A stretch of DNA of 64,000 bases. Source: Coenobita brevimanus (lineage: Eukaryota > Arthropoda > Malacostraca > Decapoda > Coenobitidae). The stretch is from contig CM064664.1 in NCBI GenBank assembly GCA_032717465.1, positions 5,595,173 to 5,659,172 on the forward strand, in the 5' to 3' direction. The position numbers were made by a program, and so were the translations under genes. Below the pieces are notes generated by a model, which saw only the letters and a list, made by a program, of their open reading frames with translations, made no database searches and was not told the DNA's origin. Shown piece by piece: positions 1-64,000 of the stretch. Every line of letters starts with the position of its first letter. Position 1 is the stretch's first letter.

Positions 1-1
1 G

Positions 2-183
2 CATTACTGATGAGGTGGGTAGGTTGTTCTTACATTACTGGTGAGTCTTATGGGTCACTTTCACATTAGTGCAGAGGCAGCTTGGTCACACTCACTGCAC
101 TGCTGAGATGGGTAGGTTATTTTCACATTAATGCTGAGGTGGGTTGGTCAGTTTCATTATTGCTGAGGCAGGCAGGTCACACA
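2..183. repeat. Degenerate 30-31 bp minisatellite, about 6 units
   Basis: Units begin with a variant of CATTACTG/CATTAATGCTGAGG at about 2, 33, 64, 95, 125 and 155, so the period is 30-31 bp. Each unit continues with a G-rich GGTGGGTNGGT-like half and ends in TTTCA or TTCTTA. The array lies directly before the acceptor of the first visible IR exon. It probably belongs to the preceding intron and may continue left of the window. Confidence 0.7.
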
Positions 184-209
184 GCTAACTTGTACCATGG
201 TGATGTCAG

Positions 210-59894
<59,685 letters not shown>

Positions 59895-60020
59895 TTATTG
59901 TTTCATATGACTCACGCTGGCAGATTATTTATTGACATAAAGCAACCCGTAACATAATTTAGTATCTGACCTCTTCAGCCTTAGAACATCATTACTGTTG
60001 CATTCATAATATTAGTAATC
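59895..60020 (+). other. IR 3' untranslated region (presumed)
   Basis: This 126-bp AT-rich stretch between the IR stop and a LINE insertion has no canonical AATAAA; the nearest likeness is CATAAA at 59937. The true mRNA end may lie inside or past the LINE. Confidence 0.45.
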
Positions 60021-61339
60021 ATCTGCACGAAAAGTGTATGGTAGGATACTTATTGACAGAGTTAGAGAAAGAACAGAGAAATTAGTTGGAGAAGAACAGG
60101 GAGGCTTTAGGAAGGGAAGAGGTTGTGTAGATCAGATATTCATTCTTAGATCTTTAGTGGAAAAGTTTCTGGAGAAGGGAAAGAAGTTGTATGCGGCTTT
60201 CATGGATTTGAAGAAAGAACATGACAGGTTGGATAAACAAGGATTGTGGAAAGTGTAAAGAATATATGGCGTAGATGGGAAGTTGTTGAATGCTGTGAAG
60301 AGTATGTATGATGGTGCGAAGGCTGGAGTGCGTGTGGATGGTGAACTAAGTGAATTTTTCTCTTTGAAAGTTGGGTTGAAACAGGGATGTGTCATGTCTC
60401 CATGGTTGTTCAATCTGTACATGTATGGGGTAATAAAAGAGGTACAAGGTAGGTTAGTGGATGTTGGAGTGGCCCTGGTGAGAGAGGATAGTGTTTGGAA
60501 ACTCCCCGTACTGTTGTTTGCAGATGATACTGTGTTGTTGAGTGAAGACGAAGGGGAGCTGCAAGGCTTGGTGGATGAGTTTGGGAGAGTGTGTAAGAAA
60601 CGGAATCTAAAGGTGAATGTAGGGAAGAGTAAAGTGATGGTCTTTGAGAGAGGTGAAGTCAGTGAATGTACAGCGAGGTTGGATGGTGAGGAATTGGAAA
60701 ATGTGAGTACGTTTAAGTACTTGGGTAGTGTGATGAGTAAGGATGGAGGTTTGGAGGGTGAAGTGCTTGAAAGGGTACAGCAGAGAAGAAAGGTTGCTGG
60801 TTCTTTGAAAGCAGTGATAAGAAACAGGGAAGTGAGCATGGAAGTGAAAAAGTTACTACATGACAGTATTGTGATACCAACTCTAACGTATGGAAGTGAA
60901 GCTTGGACGTTGTTGGAAGGACACAAGTCAAGAGTGAGAGCAGTGGAAATGAGTTATTTAAGAGGAGCCTGTGGAGTCACATGGAGAGACAGGCTGACGA
61001 ATGAGGATATAAAGGAGCATTGTGGTGTGGATGTGGTTGTGATAGGAAGCGTTATGAGGAACACACTGAGGTGGTTTGGCCATGTGGAGAGGATGGAGGG
61101 TGAAAGACTGACGAAGAGAGTGTATGTGAGTGAGGAGGAGGGGGGAAGAGGGAGGGGGAGGCCGAGGATGAGATGGAGGGATGGGGTGGAGAGGTATATG
61201 AGAGAGGGGGGTGTGAGTTGGAAGCAGGGCAGTGAAATGGCGGGGGACAGGGCGACTTGGAGGCGATTTGTTTGTGGCCACCCCAAACGGAATTGGGGCG
61301 TCTGGCAATAGATAGATAGATAGATAGATCTGCAGGAAA
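60021..61339 (+). mobile_element. 5'-truncated LINE with 12-bp target duplication
   Basis: ATCTGCACGAAA (60021-60032) recurs as ATCTGCAGGAAA (61328-61339), one difference. The insert ends in (GATA)n (about 61309-61327). It is the same family as 52078-53566 and lies in sense orientation just past the IR gene. Confidence 0.85.
60034..61311 (+). pseudogene. LINE ORF2 RT, one internal stop
   Basis: The reading is open except for a TAA at 60256-60258. It has EEQGGFRKGRGCVDQIFIL, AAFMDLKKEHDRLDK (motif A region, altered), LKQGCVMSPWLFNLYMYG and LPVLLFADDTVLLSEDE (catalytic ADD near 60518). Then come NLKVNVGKSKVMVFERGE, FKYLGSVMSKDGGLEG, IVIPTLTYGSEAWTLLEG, TLRWFGHVERMEGERL and RGRGRPRMRWRDG. The endonuclease is lost by 5' truncation. 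In this family the active copy would nick DNA and copy its RNA there. Confidence 0.88.
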
Positions 61340-62338
61340 CATGAATAATGTAGAAATGGCGTCCAGGGGTAGCCTACACAGTGTATTAATATTGCATTTT
61401 TAGTCCAAAGTAGAAAAAACTAGTTCACAAGTCCTTTTACTCTTATGAGGTGTATGTAAAGTCTGAATCAGAAAAAAAAAAATAAAAACAGATTAGTTCA
61501 CATTATTTTTTTTTGTCTAACAGCTCGTAACAGAAAGGTGTTAACAACTATTCTTGCAACTTTTAGGCAATGAATATACTATAAAGTGAAAGCGACAAGA
61601 CCCTAATTTTAAACGTACTTTATACCATTTTATTTGTAGCATAAAATACAAATGCGTTTTTTATTCTTCTTCACCCTTCATGCATTGAATTGTTGACAGT
61701 ACAGCAAGATAGAAATGTTTTGTTGACATATAACAAACCTATAATCGAGAGGTATTAAAGAAGGAAGCCTTCATGATGTGACATCGATATAATTGGGCAG
61801 TTTCATTGTCTTCCTATAAACGTCCCTTAACACCCTGTCTCCCGAAATGGCAATGCTGGATCTCAATAAAAGGAGAGCTATAAAATTCACTCTATTGAGT
61901 TCATATTCAGATGAACCTGCGGCAACAAAAACAGCAACAACAACAAAATCATCACCACCACTATGAACCAAGACTACCACCACCACCACCACCGCCAACA
62001 ACAACAACAGTATTAATGAAGCAGATGCTTCAGATAAAGACATCAAGTATTTCAGAATCAACTCTTAGACATACGAGTAACTACTGCCACTGTTGCTCAC
62101 GACGACTAAGGAGAAGACCTACCTACAGTACTGAACATTCACAAATGTAGTAAACATAATATTATGGACCATACGAGATTTTGATAAAGTCAGGTAGGGA
62201 TTCGCAAGGGTTAATAAACTTCCGTGATAAATCCTTAGGATGCTACACTGAAACATCAAATGGGGCTTAATAAAGCTGAGTTCCTTGCTTAAGAATATCC
62301 TTAGTCGCTAAAATGAGGCTTCGTTACAATGAACCTCC
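61340..62338. other. Downstream spacer with CAA/CAC simple repeat
   Basis: AT-rich sequence includes imperfect (CAA)n and (CAC)n runs at 61921-62010, which give a Gln/His/Pro-rich ORF I do not regard as a gene. Nothing else is recognised. Confidence 0.55.
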
Positions 62339-64000
62339 TTGAGTGTGAATTCCTTAGGGCCGCGTCAGACTTTCTCCTCCAATTCCACCTTAGACGATTC
62401 CCGTGCTGTTCCTCCGTCACTTCCCCCCTCTGACTTCCTCATGGCTGACATTAAAATTTCGTCATCTGATGTATTTTCTGTCATCACAGAACTCAATACT
62501 AATAAGGCATATGGGCCTGATGGAGTCCCTCCTGTTGTTCTCAAGAACTGTTCTTTGGTGCTTACACCCTGCCTAGGCAAACTCTTTCGTCTTTGTCTAT
62601 CAACTTTTACCTTTCCTTCTTGCTGGAAGTTTGCTCTCATTCTGCCAGTCCCAAAGAAGGGTGACCATTCACAACAATCTAACTATCGTCAATTACTTTA
62701 ACATCCTGCAACCCAGAAGTTTTCGAGTCAATTCTTGATAGAAAAAATTTAAAGCATCTCTCCTATCACAACCTTCTTTCTGATCGTCAGTATGGGTCCC
62801 ATCAGGGACACTCCACTGGCGATCTTCTCACCAACTTTAAGACTCCTGGTCATCCTCCTTTCGGGACTTTGGCGAAAGCCTTGCCATTGCATTTGGCATC
62901 TAAAAGGCTTTCGATCGAGTCTGGCATAAATCCTTAATTTCCAGACTGCCCTCTTACGGTTTCTATCCATCTACCTGTGCCTTCATCTCTAGCTTCCTTT
63001 CGGGTCGTTCTATACTCGCTGTTGTAGACGGCCATTGTTCTTCTCCTCGATCTTTCAATAATGGTGTTCCTCAGGGCTCTGTCCTATCACCAACTCTCTT
63101 CCTTTTATTCATCAATGACCTTCTAAGCTGTACATCTAACCCTATCCACTCATAAGCTGATGACTCCACCCTTCACCTTTACATTCGGTTCCCACAACGT
63201 CCATATCAGCAGTTACTTCAAGAAATAAAGGATGAGGCTATGTCACACCTAATTTCTGACTTGGCTCGTATCTCTGACTGGGGTAAAAATAATCTTGTTG
63301 TTTTTATAACGTTTAATAATATTCAACTTAATCAAGCATCATCCTTGAACATGCTTGGGGTTTCATTTACTCGTGACTTATCTTGGAAAGATCATATTAC
63401 ATCCATTGTGAAATATATTTCCAAGACATTTGGTGTGCTAAGCCAACTCCGTTCATTCTTTACCCCTGCACAATTGTTGACTCTATACAGGGGTTTTATC
63501 TGCCCTTGTGTGGAGTACAACTCATGCGTGAGGAAGCTCCCCACATACAGCTCTTTCCATAGGGTGGAGTCTAAGGCTTTTCGTCTCATTAACTCTCCTC
63601 CTCTTACTGACTCCCTTCAACCTCTGTCTCTTCGCCGGACTGTTGCAACTTTATCTCTTTTCTGTTCTACTTCAATGGTCACTGCTTCTCTGAACTGCCT
63701 GCATGCATTCGTCCACCTCTTTGACGGGCATGTAGCACCCGTCTAGCAGCAAACTCTCATCCCTTTTCTGTCGAACTCTCTCATGCAAGAGTTAACCGTT
63801 ACTCCCAGTCCTTCATTTATGCAACAGGTCAACTCTTGAACTGTCTCCCTCTGTCTGAACTTCCTGCTTCCTATGATCTCCAGTCTTTCAAACGCAGTGT
63901 GTCCAGGCATCTCGAAATGATTGGATCTTGAATATGGCTCTCTCGTATTTTGCTTTCTCTTGGAAGGAACAATAATTCGAGGCCCATGGCCTTTGGTTCC
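62339..64000 (+). pseudogene. Jockey-superfamily LINE RT, decayed, runs off the window
   Basis: ELNTNKAYGPDGVPPVVLKN and LFRLCLSTFTFPSCWK (62490-62630) start RT. Then come pieces in changing frames, including a NGVPQGSVL-type block near 63060 and a degraded YADD near 63150 (a TAA-like change). An open block at 63240-63746 carries MSHLISDLARISDWGKNN, SFTRDLSWKDHITS and FTPAQLLTLYRGFICPCVEY. The 3' tail, near 63890-64000, matches the piece at 24449-24560. It is the same family as the pair at 12674-14520. Confidence 0.8.

Noticed and set aside
61911..62150. 79-residue Gln/His/Pro-rich ORF
   Set aside because: It is made by CAA and CAC simple repeats with no flanking family match or splice context.

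Overview
This window looks like nuclear DNA of an arthropod, most likely a decapod crustacean. It is AT-rich, full of long simple repeats and nested transposons, and carries one intron-rich host gene. I see no bacterial operons, CRISPR arrays or rRNA. The host gene is a divergent ionotropic receptor (IR, the chemosensory branch of the ionotropic glutamate receptors) on the + strand. Nine GT-AG bounded exons (210-445, 22124-22252, 22853-23024, 24826-24902, 27048-27207, 30871-31136, 32058-32192, 38237-38423, 59616-59894) join in phase into an uninterrupted 546-residue C-terminal portion ending in TGA at 59892-59894. They supply the end of the amino-terminal region, ligand-binding lobe S1, TM1, the pore region, TM3, lobe S2 and TM4. 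The first exon(s), with the start codon and any signal peptide, lie upstream of base 1. Nearly everything else is intron, and two introns of about 21 kb are packed with transposable elements. Intron 1 (446-22123) holds a decayed Ty3/gypsy retroelement with an envelope gene (errantivirus-like; gag, pro-pol, env). Its two ends are inverted, not direct, copies of one LTR-like repeat. The element may sit inside a piggyBac-type element (TTAA at 1885 and 12567). The same intron holds LINE fragments, a GC-rich 36-bp minisatellite (20 units without an indel, open on both strands), a SINE-like insertion with an 11-bp target duplication, a dead piggyBac transposase (- strand) and a TTAA-flanked non-autonomous element. 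Introns 2-7 carry Tc1/mariner-type and piggyBac-type short elements, long microsatellites, a 5'-truncated but open LINE with a 12-bp target duplication (27687-29953), an antisense LINE and a tRNA-like SINE. Intron 8 (38424-59615) is a nested stack. An antisense jockey-like LINE with RNase H (about 38870-50270) is interrupted by a TIR element that itself holds two TTAA elements, and by a second LINE (about 45580-49835) that holds another TTAA element. Then a third LINE (about 50830-57375) is split by a TTAA element containing a fourth LINE, and by an antisense piece of the second LINE. A LINE copy with a 12-bp target duplication lies about 140 bp past the IR stop codon, and a last LINE runs off the right edge. 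The transposon genes are unrelated to the IR gene in function; they explain its size and may affect its splicing and 3' end. All family assignments come from reading motifs by eye; no database search was run.
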